Below are positions 24,071 to 36,180 of a DNA stretch of 64,000 nt, piece by piece. The notes beneath the pieces are model-generated. The model saw only the letters and a program-made list of their open reading frames with translations. It was not told the origin of the DNA and made no database searches. The position numbers were made by a program, and so were the translations under genes. The DNA is from Aquilaria yunnanensis (taxonomy: Eukaryota; Streptophyta; Magnoliopsida; Malvales; Thymelaeaceae): contig CM077594.1 in assembly GCA_039654915.1 (NCBI GenBank), positions 108,142,893-108,206,892 on the forward strand. Reading direction: 5' to 3'. Positions within the stretch are counted from its first letter, which is position 1, and each line of letters opens with the position of its first letter.

Positions 24071-24779
24071 TTTATTCTTACATTATTAGTTCTGATACTC
24101 TTTTGTTCATATATTTTTTTTCAGTTCCTGTATGTTCTTTTATATATTGTTGTTTGTTCTTTTTCTACTCTTATATGTTCTCCTTTTATTTAGACAATAT
24201 CTAGTTTTCAATCTAACAATTTTATTATTTTTTATTACAAATTTGTTTTTTTGTAAGTTAAAAAAATAAAATATGAAAAATTAACATAAAAGGAGAAAGA
24301 AAAAAAATAAAAAATTATAAGAAGAAAGAAACAGAAAATGGGGGGGAAAAAGAAAAATAAAAGAGAAAAAAGGGAAATGTAACACAAAAGCACAAAAAAA
24401 AACCAAAGGAAAAAATAAACATAAAAGTAAAAAAATGAAGGGAAAAGAACAAAACTGTAAAAGAAACAACAAACAAAGTTAAATACAAAAAATAAGATGA
24501 AAAATTTTAAAGAGTTAAAGAATGAAAAAAGATTGAAAAAGGAAAAAATGGAAAAGTAAAAAAAAAAATAAAACTATAAAAAGAAAATAAAAATTTTAAA
24601 AAAGTGACATATGAAAGTTTGATAAAAGTGAAATGTGAAATAAAAGAGAATAAAACACAAAATGAACTTGTGGCGACCAAGGATTAACTACACAATAACA
24701 GGCATATTGGCGAACCTTTTAGAGATTGCAACTCCCCCCAAAATTGCACAATTTTTTATGACGGGCTTTATCTTATTGT
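24071..24779. other. Low-complexity purine-rich region
   Basis: Mostly GAAAAA-type purine-rich sequence (24250-24660). The Phe-rich minus-strand frames are compositional artefacts. Confidence 0.5.
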
Positions 24780-25650
24780 GTTCTCACTTTATTGAACTTA
24801 TGGCATGACAGATTGTCAATCACATGTTTTGTCCTGTGTGTGGAACAACAAATAAATCTATTAAACATACTTTGTTCTTTTGCTCTTTTACGCAGGCACT
24901 TCTTTGTGCCTTGGCTTTCAAGCCCTTGAAATAGATATAACACACATTCATAATATATTCCAAATTGCACAAGGTGCTTTATTTTAGGATGATTGTTACT
25001 GTTATTTGTCTATTGGATGGCATGTTTGGTGGAATTACAATAAGTGTGTATTTGATGGTGCATGTTTCACCCTGCCTGTCTTGATCCGACATATTAAAGC
25101 ATGGTTGCAAGTTGAAGGAGACAAATTGCATCCTACTCTTCCATCCACTATACAATTTGTAGTAAGATAGACTACACCGTTGGTTGGCTTCATTAAAATT
25201 AATGTAAATGCTGGTTGTTTTGGCTCTTATGGTGTGATTAGAATTAGAGTGATAGTTTAGGATGCATTTTCATCTGTTTTGGTTGTCGTGCCCCATACAG
25301 TACCTTCTGTAAGCGATATCACAGACCTGAAGACATTGGCAATTTGGAAGGCGCTATTGGAAGCTCATGCTTATGGGTGGGAGAACATTATTCTTCAGCC
25401 TGATTCTCAAGTGGCTGTATCTGCACCTCACAACTAGCAAAGGCCATCTGTTTACACATATGGTGTAGTGTTAGATGACATTATTGATTTCTATCATGTT
25501 TTCAATTCAAGTGGCTTTGAACATGTATCTTTGTCAAATGGGTTATCAAACCATGTAGAATGAGCTCAACCTTTTTCCTATTTACATGGTTGAAACCCTT
25601 CTGACTGATTCTTAATGAAGTTTATTATGTTTTCTTTTGAAAAAAAAAAA
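24780..25650 (+). pseudogene. LINE (L1-type) ORF2 3' end: zf-RVT and RNase H-like remnant
   Basis: Plus-strand translation shows a zinc-knuckle zf-RVT remnant (CFVLCVEQQ then HTLFFCSF, with the pattern of Cys and His residues), then WWNYNKCVFDGA. The RNase H-like segment follows: FIKINVNAGCFGSYGVI, LAIWKALLEAHAYGWENII, LQPDSQVAVSA. In-frame stops (for example just after RIRVIV) show it is dead. It ends near an oligo-A at 25640-25650, as the 3' end of a LINE does. Only the C-terminal part of ORF2 is present, which fits 5' truncation on insertion. Confidence 0.7.
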
Positions 25651-25928
25651 CAATGAAAAAGAAAAGAAGAAACCAGAAAAATATTCAAAGAGTGAAACTA
25701 TTATAAAAGTAAAAAAAAAATACAAAGAACATGTAAAAGGGAAAGGAAAAAAAAATCCAAATAAAACAAAACAAGAATGACAAAACAAAAAAAGACAAAT
25801 GGAACACATAAGGGGGTTGGAGCAACGTGAATTGAACCCATGCCAACCACCCCTCACTTCCATTCTTTATACACTCCACCAAATCCTAACAATTTTTCAT
25901 AGTTGACAAAAGTATTACAAGTATAGAA

Positions 25929-27090
25929 GTAGGAGTGGCAAAATATAACCCGACCCAAAAACATGAACTAACCTACCTAAACTTGAATCCGACCTGACTA
26001 GAAAAGTCAATAAACCAAACCTAGTTGTACCCAACCTGACTAAAACCCGAACCTCATTAAAGTGAAAACCCGAAAAAAAACCCAAAACCCGAGCCTGAAA
26101 TAACCTAAACCTGAATTAGCCCGAACCTGAAACTGACCTGACCTAAACCCAAAAATACCCAAATCTAAACCCGGCAAAACCCGATTTTATAGGATTTATT
26201 GAATTAGCCCATGATTTTATGATATCATCAGATTTTGCCTCATAAAATTACCAAATTTACTTCAAACTCTCAAGAATTGATAGATTTGCCTTAAAAATTT
26301 AAATTTTACTTAGAACTTTCTAAAAACCTTCAATTTACACCAAAACTCTTCCATTTCATTTACACTAACCTCAAGTGGCCTCTAGGGCTCCAAATTAATA
26401 ACAAAATTAAATTAATTCCTATTTTGACCCTAAATAATGACTCTAAATTCCTAAAAAACTATAACTCGAAGTGACAATATAATTTAAATGTATCTAATCC
26501 TACAAACTTTTTAAGTTCTAAAATGACCGAGTTTATAATTTCATGAATCGAATTTGTAAAGTTTTGAATTAGGTATTTTATTAAAATAATTGTACATTAA
26601 TATATTTATATCTAGTTAAATTAAATTTTTTAGATAATTTTTTATGCATAGTAATTTTTTTGCTATGAGGTACCTAAATTTTAAAATTTTCATTTTAGTC
26701 ACTCATAAAAAAATATAACATGGGTTTCTAAACTTTTTAAATATTTACATCAAAAATCAAATTCTTTAATTTAAAATTTAGCAAAATCTAAATAAAAAAT
26801 TAAATTAATCAAGTTATTCTAGCTTATGCATAAATAATCCGATTAGGCCCAAATATCAATCCAAAACCCAAATAACCCAATCTAGAGTTACATGAGACTG
26901 AAATTGGCTTAACCTGAATTAAACCCGAACCCTGAATAAAACTGATCCGAACCCCAAATCTACTCAATCTGGAATCAATCCGAACCCAAATAATCTGATC
27001 TGAATCCGAAATTGATGCTAACCAAACTAAACCAAAACCTGAATGATCTGACCCAAACTCAATCCAAGTCATCCAATTATCATCCATATG
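25929..27090. mobile_element. Degenerate non-autonomous element, family copy 1
   Basis: It starts GGAGTGGCAAAATATAACCC, like a hAT terminus, and is dense at both ends with (C/A)CCTGAAC and CCCGAACC words. It ends with CTGAATGATCTGACCCAAAC, then CCAATTATCATCC. A second copy with the same order of blocks lies at 55565-57155, including TTTTCATTTTAGTCAC followed by AACATGGGT in the middle. No coding capacity. The exact ends and superfamily are uncertain. Confidence 0.5.
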
Positions 27091-27580
27091 CAAAAGCTTT
27101 TCTGGGTGTTGTCATGCAATTCCCAAAGAAGTACTCACTTGCAGTTATAACGTCCGTCATTATAGCATTGGAAGTTTGGAACAAGTCTTGTGTTTGTAAA
27201 AAAACATGAAGATTCTGTCGAACTGCCAATTGAAGAGGCTTGTCAAATGGATAGACTACTAACAAAAAATACTGTTAAAATATTTTGTCGGACAATCAAT
27301 TGAAGAAGCAAACGTAAAATATGTCTACCCACTCTAGTGTCACGGTCATTCTCATGCTTCTGTCTAATTATAGCTTATATAATCATTTTATTTGATCTCA
27401 CTCTTCTTCTACTTATTTTCTTTAAATTTTTCATCAAAGTTTTAAAATGTGATATTTTTTGTTATTTTCATTCCCCCTTGAATGGTGTTGCCTATATCTC
27501 ACTCAACACATCATAAATACATAAACAGAAAAATGTGATAACTCTTTCTCAATGCTTTCAGTTCGATGCAAAACAATTGA
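27091..27580. other. Intergenic, nothing recognised
   Basis: AT-rich sequence between two repeat elements. A short minus-strand frame here has no recognisable features. Confidence 0.4.
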
Positions 27581-27920
27581 CACCCAATTAGTTTTAACTT
27601 AAGTCAACTTAATTTGGAATGACTTATTTTTGTTTTTACGTGATACTAATTTTAATTTAAGCTAATATTATATAGATATAATAATCCATTGAAAATATAG
27701 TTTTATAATTTTATTAATTTTTTATAAATTTTCTAGTTTTAGGCATTAAAAAGAAAAAATTCATAAAAATTTCATAATATCATAAAAATTTACTTTCAAA
27801 TGGATTATTACATCTACATAATATTGACTTTCAAATAAAATTAATTTCAGGTAAAAAAGATGTAAAAATAAAAATAAGTTATTTTAGATTAAGTTGATTT
27901 AAGTTAAAACGAATTGGGTG
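27581..27920. mobile_element. Foldback MITE (340 bp, almost wholly palindromic)
   Basis: CACCCAATTAGTTTTAACTT at the left pairs with the reverse complement of the right end, CACCCAATTCGTTTTAACTT. The pairing continues to the centre through ATTATATAGATATAATAATCC and ATTATGTAGATGTAATAATC, so most of the element folds on itself. TGA flanks it on both sides, a possible 3-bp duplication. No coding capacity. The superfamily is open (PIF/Harbinger- or CACTA-derived). Confidence 0.75.
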
Positions 27921-27960
27921 TGAGTTTTTTAAAGACTAAACTTTTCTTAACTAAGGAATT

Positions 27961-27962
<2 letters not shown>

Positions 27963-28018
<56 letters not shown>
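27963..28018. repeat. (TA)n microsatellite
   Basis: About 28 TA units without interruption, some 0.5 kb upstream of the thaumatin-like gene. Confidence 0.9.
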
Positions 28019-28024
<6 letters not shown>

Positions 28025-28459
28025 GACTAAATGCTGTAGATCTTTACTCAATCAATATTCAACCCAACTGATACCCCACTTGTAAGTCTGCGTTACAAGG
28101 CTCAGCATGGATCAAATTTTTAGTAGATGTATTGCGGTTGTAAGTAACGGTTAATTATTTAAGAACGACTCCAACTTAGACAAGTACAGATCATTTAACA
28201 TCATTAACTGTGAGAAATTCTTACAAGGATTTTTATATCTTTGACATTTTCCAATATATGTATTCGTCCCTGAAAAATACAGGAAAGATGACTTCCCTTA
28301 GCAGAATTAATTCGACGCGTCAATGAGTAAGAATATAGTTTGTCTAAATCAATCTCGAATTATCCCTTGGCAGATCATGCTTGAGTTTCTTGCAAGAAAG
28401 ACTTGAATTGTCTTCCAAGATATAGGTTCACAAATCAATCGTTTTCTATATATCACCAC
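28019..28459. other. Distal upstream region of the thaumatin-like gene
   Basis: About 0.44 kb of AT-rich sequence; no gene seen. Confidence 0.45.
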
Positions 28460-28466
28460 TATATAA
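28460..28466 (+). promoter_or_regulatory. TATA box of the thaumatin-like gene
   Basis: TATATAA in the context CCACTATATAACAAG, about 70 bases upstream of the ATG at 28534. Confidence 0.6.
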
Positions 28467-28533
28467 CAAGTATAATGCACCCTACGAAACTCTCATGTTC
28501 CAGTTTGTTACTTCAAAATTTTCTACCCACAAA

Positions 28534-29384
28534 ATGAAATCCCTCCGATTGCTGGCCGCTCTTTCTCTGCTCTTCTCGGGTAATCAATTTAACGACATTA
28601 ATTATTGGCAGGTTAACAGGTTCGTATATATACGAGTTCAATTACGTTGATTTCATGTTTTGCAGGCCATCTAGTGCTGTCACACACGGTGACATTTTAC
28701 GTCCAAAACAAATGCCCCTTCCCCATATGGCCAGCGACCGCTCCCAATGCCGGCCAGTCTGTGATCGCCGGCGGCGGATTCTTCCTCGCGCCCGGCGACA
28801 CGCAACGCATTGAAGCCCCATGGACATGGAGCGGCCGCATTTGGGCGCGAACCGGCTGCAACTTCAACTCCAACTGGCAGCCCACGTGCGAGACCGGAGA
28901 TTGCGACGGCCGTCTGAGATGCTCCGGCCTAATAGGCCAACCTCCAGTGACACTAGTCCAATTTACTTTGCAAGGTGATCAAGGGAAGCCAGACTTTTAT
29001 GACGTGAGCTTGGTTGACGGCTACAATCTTCCCGTTTCCGTTACGTCGAGACCCTTTTCACCCCAGTGCTCGATCGGAGGGTGCTCGAACGATGTGAAGA
29101 AAATGTGCCCGGAAGAGCTTCAAGTTGTGAACAAAAAAGGGGATGTTGTGGCGTGCAAGAGCGGTTGCTTGGCGTTTAATCTGGACTCATTTTGTTGCAG
29201 GGGTGAGTTTGGGAGCCCAGGGAAGTGCAAGCCTAATGTGTACTCGAAGTTGTTTAAGGAGGTTTGTCCTTGGTATTATAGCTATGCTTACGATTCACCC
29301 CCACCTTTGGTGAAATGTGAAGCAAAAGAGTATACTATCACTTTTTGTCCTTCAACGTGGGGTGATCAGCGGGATTCTATATGA
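28534..29384 (+). CDS. Thaumatin-like protein (PR-5 family)
   Basis: Two exons, 28534-28579 and 28666-29384, split a Gly codon and encode 254 residues. Exon 1 gives the signal peptide (MKSLRLLAALSLLFS), so the protein is secreted. The mature part has the full set of 16 Cys residues for the eight disulfides, the family signature WQPTCETGDCDGRLRC, and acidic-cleft residues as in PDFYDVSLVDGYN. The length is that of large PR-5 proteins. Members bind or hydrolyse beta-glucans or disturb fungal membranes, and are induced by pathogens or stress. This gene looks intact. The exon-1 boundary agrees with a common intron position near the signal peptide. A decayed partial copy of its C-terminal region lies 29 kb away at 58094-58272. 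Confidence 0.92.
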
Positions 29385-29706
29385 ATTGGACCACCGGATG
29401 GATATATCAGACTCTGTCTCCAAATATGTGTGTTTGTTTTTTTTTCAATATTCATGCTTCCTTTTAAAAAAAAAAAAAATAGCTACCACTTTCATTATTT
29501 AAACTCTACAAAGATTTTGCTTGTATAGTAACTTCGCTTTTTAAAGGCCAGTAACGTTGAACAAACGCATTGAATATTTGTGTATAGAAAATCATAAAAG
29601 CAATAAATATTGTAGAATAAAGAATATTAAATTCTTGAGATTCTTGTCTCTTCAAAATATGCAGTTCTGCATATGGGTGTTTGAGATTCTTGAGATTCTT
29701 GTCTCT
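29385..29706. other. 3' flank of the thaumatin-like gene and Copia junction
   Basis: Includes the probable 3' UTR and an oligo-A tract (29467-29479). The phrase TTGAGATTCTTGTCTCTTCA occurs twice (about 29636 and 29692), the second time directly at the broken end of the Copia element. Confidence 0.5.
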
Positions 29707-32583
29707 TCAAAATTGTTTGACTGTCTCATCAAAACGGATGTTCCAACTTCTGGAAGCCTGTTTAAGTCCATAAATAGACCTATTCAGCTCACATACTAAC
29801 TGTTCCTCCCCACTAGATACAAATCCTGCAGGTTGGTTTATATAGATATCTTCATCAAGATACCCATTCAAGAAGACAGTTTTTACATCCATCTGTCATA
29901 TCTCGTAGTCATAGTATGCAGCTACGGCTAACAGAATTCTGATGGATTTAAGCATGACCACTGGCGAAAAGGTTTCCTCATAATCAATTCCTTTCTTTTG
30001 ATTATACCCCTTTGCCACTAATCTTGCTTTAAAGGTTTCCACCTTTCCATCAGGTCCCCGTTTTCTCTTATAAATTCATTTACAACCAATAGTCTTAATA
30101 TTGATTGGTGGATCTACGAGAGTCCAAACCTGATTCTTATGCATAGAATCCATTTCTGAATTCATAGCATCAATCCATCTATCCTTGTCAATATCCTTCA
30201 TTGCCTCCTCATATGTTCTAAGATCTTGTTCGCAATCTTCTGAAATCATCATGAATGATTCATTCAGAAGTGTCAACTTTTGAGGCGGACGAATAATCCT
30301 TGAACTTCTTCGAATAGGCTCTAAAGGAATATTAACTCGAGTACTATCATCAGAAGCAGTACTATCAGATGTTTCAGTTAACTCTTGTAAGATAATCTCA
30401 TTACCTTTCCTAGAGTCAACCACAAAATCTTCTTCCAAGAAGACCGCATCTCTACTAATGAACACCTTTTGTTCATTTGGATTATAAAAATAATAACCCA
30501 TAGTGTCTTTTGGGTATCCTACAAATAGGCATCTTTCTGTTCTAGATTCCAACTTTCTAAATTTTTGCTTCCTGACATGTGCAAGACAGCCCCAAATTTT
30601 CAAGTGTCTCACACTCGGTCTTTTGTTAGTCCATAACTCGTATGGAGTTTTTGGGACCGATTTAGTTGGAACTCTATTCAACAGACAGACAGCGATATCT
30701 AACGCATAACCCCAAAAAGACACTGGTAGATCGGCCATGTTTATCATTGAGCGCACCATATCCAATAAGGTACAATTTCTTCTCTCAGAAACACCATTGA
30801 GTTGTGGTGTTCCCGGTGGTGTTAGTTGTGAGAGAATTCCATTATCTTTAAAATAGCCGCTGAACTCATCGGAGAGGTACTCGCCTCCTCTATCAGAGCG
30901 AAGGCACTTGATACTTCTACCTTTTTGTTTCTCAACTTCATTTCGAAATTCTTTGAACTTTTCAAAAGCTTCCAATTTATGATGTAACAGGTAGATGTAC
31001 CCGTATCTAGAATAGTCATCAGTGAAAGTGATGAAATAATAGATACCACCTCTTCCCATGTGGTTCATAGGTCCATATACATCAGTATGTATGAGATCTA
31101 ATACATTTGAGCTTCTTTCACCTTTTCCAGAAAAAGGTAATCTAGTCATCTTTCCCTGAACGCAAGATTCACAGGTTGGATAAGTTTCTAATGTTAAGAA
31201 ACTCAAAGGACCATCCTTAACCAACCTTTGAATTCTTTTGGCATTAATATGACCAAGTCTCAAATGCCAAAGATAAGTGGGAACTATCTCTTCCCTTTTT
31301 CTCTTTGTTGAACCATTCCTATCACATGGTTCAAATTCAACATTCATGCTGCTTTCATGAAGGGTATGCAAGAAATAAAGACCATCATTTTTTAAACCAC
31401 TTGCCACAAATTTGTTACGAAATTTAATCGTAACTTTACTACGAAATAGAAATGAATATCCCATATCATCCAATTTCGAAATAGAAATCAAATTTCTCCT
31501 GACTTGCGGAACATAAAGACAATCTTTTAAATAAAGAGTGGTTCCATCTAAAAGAACTAATTTAAAAGTTCCTAAAGAGATGGCTGCAACTCTTGCATCT
31601 GATCCCATCAACAATGAGATCTCTCCTTCACTCAGCCTTCTTGTTTCTTGGAACCCCTGCCATGTGTTACACACATGAGTGGTTGCCCCGGAATCAAGAC
31701 ACCAGGAATTCGTAATTCCATGCATTAAGTTTGTCTCAATGATAAAGACAGAAGACTTACCATTTGATGGTTTCTTGTTCACTGTAGCAATGTAATGTTT
31801 ACAATTACACTTCCAGTGACCTTTCTTTCCACAGAAATGACATTCATCTCTGGACTTGTCCTTCCCCTTCTTTTTAGGCTCATTCCTAACTTGAAGAGGG
31901 TTCTTACCCTTGTTCTTTTTGTTGTTCTTGCGCCTGGTCGTGGAGGACTGTCCTTCCATGACCATGATGGGCTTATCCTTCTCAAGCAACTCTTCCGCCC
32001 TTTGTAACATATTGCGCAGTTTAGGAAGTGTCACGTTCTTGTCATTCATATGGAAGTTCAAGACAAAGTTATTGAATGACTTAGGCAACGAGCACAAGAT
32101 AATGTCTATCTTGGTCGTGTGGTCCATCTCAGCACCAAGGGAATCCAACACATTGATATACCCAATCATGGTCATCACATGATCATGAACAGGTGTTCCC
32201 TCAACTATTTTGGTGGACATAAGCCCTTGCATGGCATTCATCCTAGCAGAACGATTCTGCATCTCAAACATCTCTTTTAGGCTATTCATAATTTCCTTAG
32301 CAGTTGGCATCTTTTCATACTGCTGCTGGAGCCTATTCTCGAGAGATGCCAAGATATAGCACTTAGCCAAGGAATCATGCTCATGCCAAACATCATATGC
32401 TTTCTTTTCCTCTTTATGATCATCATCAAGAGGGGGAAGTATAGGTGGCAACTCGTTCAAAATATGTGCCAACTTCCCTGCAGTGAGCGCAATGTCAAGG
32501 TTTCTCTTCCAATCACAATAGTTTGCCCCATTAAGGCGGTTCTCTTCCAGATTCTTAGCAAACTGAGGACTAATGTTGTTCAT
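29707..32583 (-). pseudogene. Copia gag-pol polyprotein, interrupted and truncated
   Basis: Starts at MNNISPQF (32583). Domains in order: Copia-type gag, CCHC knuckle CHFCGKKGHWKCNC, protease active site LDSGATTHVC, integrase HHCC zinc finger (HLRLGHI to CESC) and catalytic core with TDDYSRYGY, LRSDRGGEY and LNGVSERRN, then the start of reverse transcriptase. The long frame ends at a stop at 30076-30078. The same frame continues to a second stop near 29890, and then MDVKTVFLNGYLDEDIY follows. Both stops stand where the family has Trp, so both are TGG to TGA changes. The RT is cut off after about the first third. Pol order (integrase before RT) proves Copia rather than Gypsy. Confidence 0.88.
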
Positions 32584-34552
32584 GATTCTATAAAAGAACA
32601 CACAAACAAAATACATAAGGCATAGCGGGGAAAATCAATATTTTCTTTAAATGTATCATATACAAGAAAGTGCTAATTGCATTCAAAGTCACCCTCATGA
32701 CCATAACATATCATATATGAGCAATTAGAAAAACAAGAACTTCATTTAATTGTAAGACTACTCCTTTTGGAATTAACCTAACAATAATGAAGCAAATATC
32801 ATGCTATATTTATCTTATAACATTTATAAGATTCTTTTTTTTAATTTTGGCTTCTAAAGACAATATACCCGCCATCCATTTTAGATTGGCATATCTCTTT
32901 AGTCAAGTGTACACCCATTGTCTAGATGTATTATATTGCTGTGAGAAACTAAATCATTTTAATTAAGTCCCCACTTGGCTATAACACATCCATTATCACC
33001 ATAAAGTAAATCAACAAGAACAAATTATCATCAACTTAATCATCTCCTTTTGGTATCAAACTAAGTCAACAATATTCATACTCATTATTTACGACAATGG
33101 AAAGCCTTTAGAAAATTATATCTTTAGAAGATTAATTTTCTATCTCTCACACTTGATATTTAAATATTGAGGGAATTTATTTTGTATTTTGAACAATTCA
33201 AAACACAAATTCATTTTCACAATTATCACCATAACTGTAAAATATATTGCAACATTTGCACAAGCAAGCATAATAATTCTCAATAATTAATTCAAGCAAT
33301 TATCATGCATTCATCCATATTTGCAAAATTTCAATAAATGAAATAATCATGCAAATAAGCTCTCACTGAAAAAAGCATCCAATTATTCAGAAATAAATCA
33401 TTCCAGAAAAATAAATATTCAAAATATTTAATTTCTGAAATTAATAAATAAATTGGGAACTTGGAATAAATCAAGAAAACCATTTCACTTAAAAGAAATA
33501 TGCATTTGGGCCATGTAAACGAATTTTTTTTTAAAAAAAAGGGCCCATTTGGGCCTTTTTTTTTTTTACAGGCCCAAAAACGTTTTTAAAAGAAAGTGGG
33601 TTTGGCCTATTTGGGCCTTTTTCAAAAAGAGGCCCGAAAACCTTTTTATTAATTATTTAAAGGTTTCGCCCTGGTGGACTCAGGCCTAGTAAAATGGGCC
33701 TGTTTGAAAAAAAAAACGCAGCCTGGTAGACTTAGCCCAGGCCCTTGGGTCCACCTGTTGCCCGACCCACTATACCTCTTCTCTCCCCTTCGCGTCGCAC
33801 ACGGCACAGCAGCAGGAGCCTGAAGCTCAGCCGCCGGCAGCAGCTGTCGCACCGCCTGGAGGCTTCCGAACGCCGTCGGCTGGGGCGGCGATGCTTCCCA
33901 GAGGACCGGCGCTCCCTCCGGCGACATTCCCACGGCCAACAGCCGCGTTTCAGCACAGTGAAGTCGCGACAGTCGCGATTGTTTTCTAAAAATTCCGGCA
34001 ACGCTATCGCCGTCAAACGGCGACAGAATTATATGGGTTTTGTTCCTTGAAGGCCGATGATCACAATGGAACAATTCCTTTTGATCAATTTCACACACAC
34101 AACACTTAGTTTCGAAAATTAGTGTTAGGGTTCTTGAACTTTTTCATAAACCCAGATTCGAAACGAATCAAAATTCAATCCGATTGAAGAGAAATCAGGC
34201 TTCCAAACCATGGGGCTATTGACCTTCGGCCTTGTTACTACAAAACCGAGCCATCCGCCAATGACTTTCACGGACGGTGGTGACCGGGGAGCTTCGGGAT
34301 CAAAACGGGCAATTTTTGGTTAATCTCAAAATTCAACCAGATCTTCTTTTCTCAATAACAGAATTGTTTTCGGAGTATTCTTATTCTCAACAAAAATCCA
34401 GCAGCAACGAAAACAACAAGATCATTCAAAAACAAGCAAGGATTCAGATCCGTGTGGGTTTTGTGTGTTTGTGTTCATCACATGAACAGTACACGAAAAT
34501 CAAGAAATTAAATTCGTGAAAAACACACAAAATATTATTCCACAATCATAAA
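32584..34552 (-). other. Copia 5' leader
   Basis: About 1.9 kb between the primer binding site and gag. It is AT-rich near gag and has a GC-rich island at about 33720-34030. Short frames in the island have no recognisable domain. The plus-strand 'GGGCC' and 'TTTTTT' tracts at 33530-33640 are low complexity. Confidence 0.55.
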
Positions 34553-34567
34553 CATGCTTTGATACCA
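34553..34567 (-). promoter_or_regulatory. Copia primer binding site (initiator tRNA-Met type)
   Basis: On the minus strand TGGTATCAAAGCATG, one base after the LTR end. It matches the usual TGGTATCAGAGC of plant Copia elements, complementary to the 3' end or an internal part of initiator tRNA-Met. Confidence 0.75.
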
Positions 34568-34568
34568 T

Positions 34569-35823
34569 TGTTGGGAATCCGAACGAGTTTCACGCTATTA
34601 AATTAGCGTACATTAGGATCGGATTGCAGAAATAATCACACGGGCACCTTGTTTTCGAAATTCCACAAATGCAGAATTCTCCAAGCTTAACACGCTCGAA
34701 TTCCTTCTCTTCCGATTGCACTATATGAGTGTTTGTGCTGTTATTGTTGATAGACTAATTATGTCTCTCTATCTTACTTTTCAATAATGCACAACCACTC
34801 CTTTTATAGGCAAAAATACAATAGCTTATCTTAGAAGCTAAAGTACAACTTCTCTCCGAAATTAAGTATAATAACTTCTCTCAGAAGCTAAAGTACAACT
34901 TCTTTTAGAAGTTGGACCGGGTAGAGTTTAGAATGTGGCGTGGGACCCTTGGGATCTCTTAATCCTGTCAAATTAGTCCTCAACTAATTTATTGTTTACA
35001 AGTCAGTACAACATATTATACGACCTTGTAAAATCTCCCAGGATTTCAGAGATAATTCACAAGTACCCATTTTATTCTATTCCGTTCACCGTCCAATATT
35101 GTTGCACATAATCCGGACTAGACCAACCACATCCAAAACGTGGTACTGTCAATACGGAATTAAATATGTGCACGTCTCTTCAAGTTTATTCGAACTCTAA
35201 ACAATTTAGAAAAAAATTTATAAAATCTATATATACCATATATATAATTTTATATATAGAAAATAATATTTCCAAAACAATATTTTTCTAAATTGACCAC
35301 GTGGATTTCTTAATCCGAAAAACCAAGAGACTTACTCCATAATATTCACTCTTATTTCAAGAGCGGTGAATTCTATGTTGAATAATCATGAACTTAACAT
35401 GTTACATTTATGTGATCCAACATGTCCAAGTATATCCTATATTAGGCATCATTGGTTGACATATCAAAATCACATAAAGTATACATTTAAATTCATATTA
35501 TTCTCAAGTCTACGGAATAAATAACATTTACTCTTTCTCAACAGTTAAAGGTCTAAGAGTAATTGATTTGGTCCTGTTCAAATATTTATCTCCATAAATA
35601 TCCACATACACATTAGGAATCAATATTCCAGTGATTGAGACAAATCACTCTTTCTCATATAGTAATGTCATATGTGCAATCTTTTATGAGTAATCAACCC
35701 ATGTATATACTCATAGATTGTGAACACCTTTTAAAGAACTAGAAAGATGAATTAAGTCTCATGTGGCATGATCTCCATCATCCATCAATTCATATATAAT
35801 ATAGTTCTTATGGGTTTATCACA
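34569..35823 (-). repeat. Copia 5' LTR (only copy in the window)
   Basis: Minus-strand boundaries are TGTGATAAACCC at the outer end and CCCAACA next to the primer binding site, so it has TG...CA ends and is about 1255 bp. The inner end is fixed by the primer binding site. The outer end is inferred from the TG dinucleotide and cannot be checked against a second LTR. Confidence 0.55.
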
Positions 35824-36180
35824 GTAGGAGATAAGTTGGCTTTGATGAGCACAACAAATCTTTTAGGTTTTGGATCCAGAATGGGGCTGGTGGGGACGGG
35901 GATGGCAAGGCTCCTTTCCTCGTTCTGGCAGTGCCGGCGGCAGGCGACGCCTGTGATGGATGATGCGGCATGAGGAGCAGTGAGAACGGCCTGCTGGAGC
36001 GGAGGCGACACAGATTGGAGTCTAGGGTTTTCAGGGGAAGGCTTGCCAAAAAGTAGGGCGTATACTGCAATTTTCCATTTTTCTCGGATGGAGTTTAGGT
36101 TTTCGAAATTCAGCTTTAATTTTCGAGTTCTTGCCCCCAATTTTGATGTTCTAAGATTTATTTATAGGTTAGGACATGCT
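35824..36180. other. GC-rich island abutting the LTR, possible first-exon remnant
   Basis: A GC-rich block (about 35870-36060) stands out from AT-rich surroundings. On the minus strand a TATA-like TATAAATA lies near 36157-36165. Downstream of it open frames run into the LTR (110 and 83 residues), with no recognisable domain. It could be the promoter and start of a gene cut by the Copia insertion, or leader sequence of another retroelement. Confidence 0.35.

Larger units (their letters stand above)
29707..35823 (-). mobile_element. Ty1/Copia LTR retrotransposon, 3' part missing
   Basis: Minus-strand element. From its 5' side: one LTR (34569-35823), a primer binding site, a 1.9-kb leader, gag-protease-integrase in one frame, and the start of reverse transcriptase. 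The element stops abruptly inside reverse transcriptase after YGLKQASRSW at about 29707. RNase H, the polypurine tract and the 3' LTR are absent. Together with two nonsense codons in the RT part this makes it a dead copy. Confidence 0.85.

Noticed and set aside
33649..34098. 149-residue minus-strand frame in the Copia leader
   Set aside because: No domain, no family resemblance; lies between primer binding site and gag, where leaders often have chance frames in GC-rich islands.
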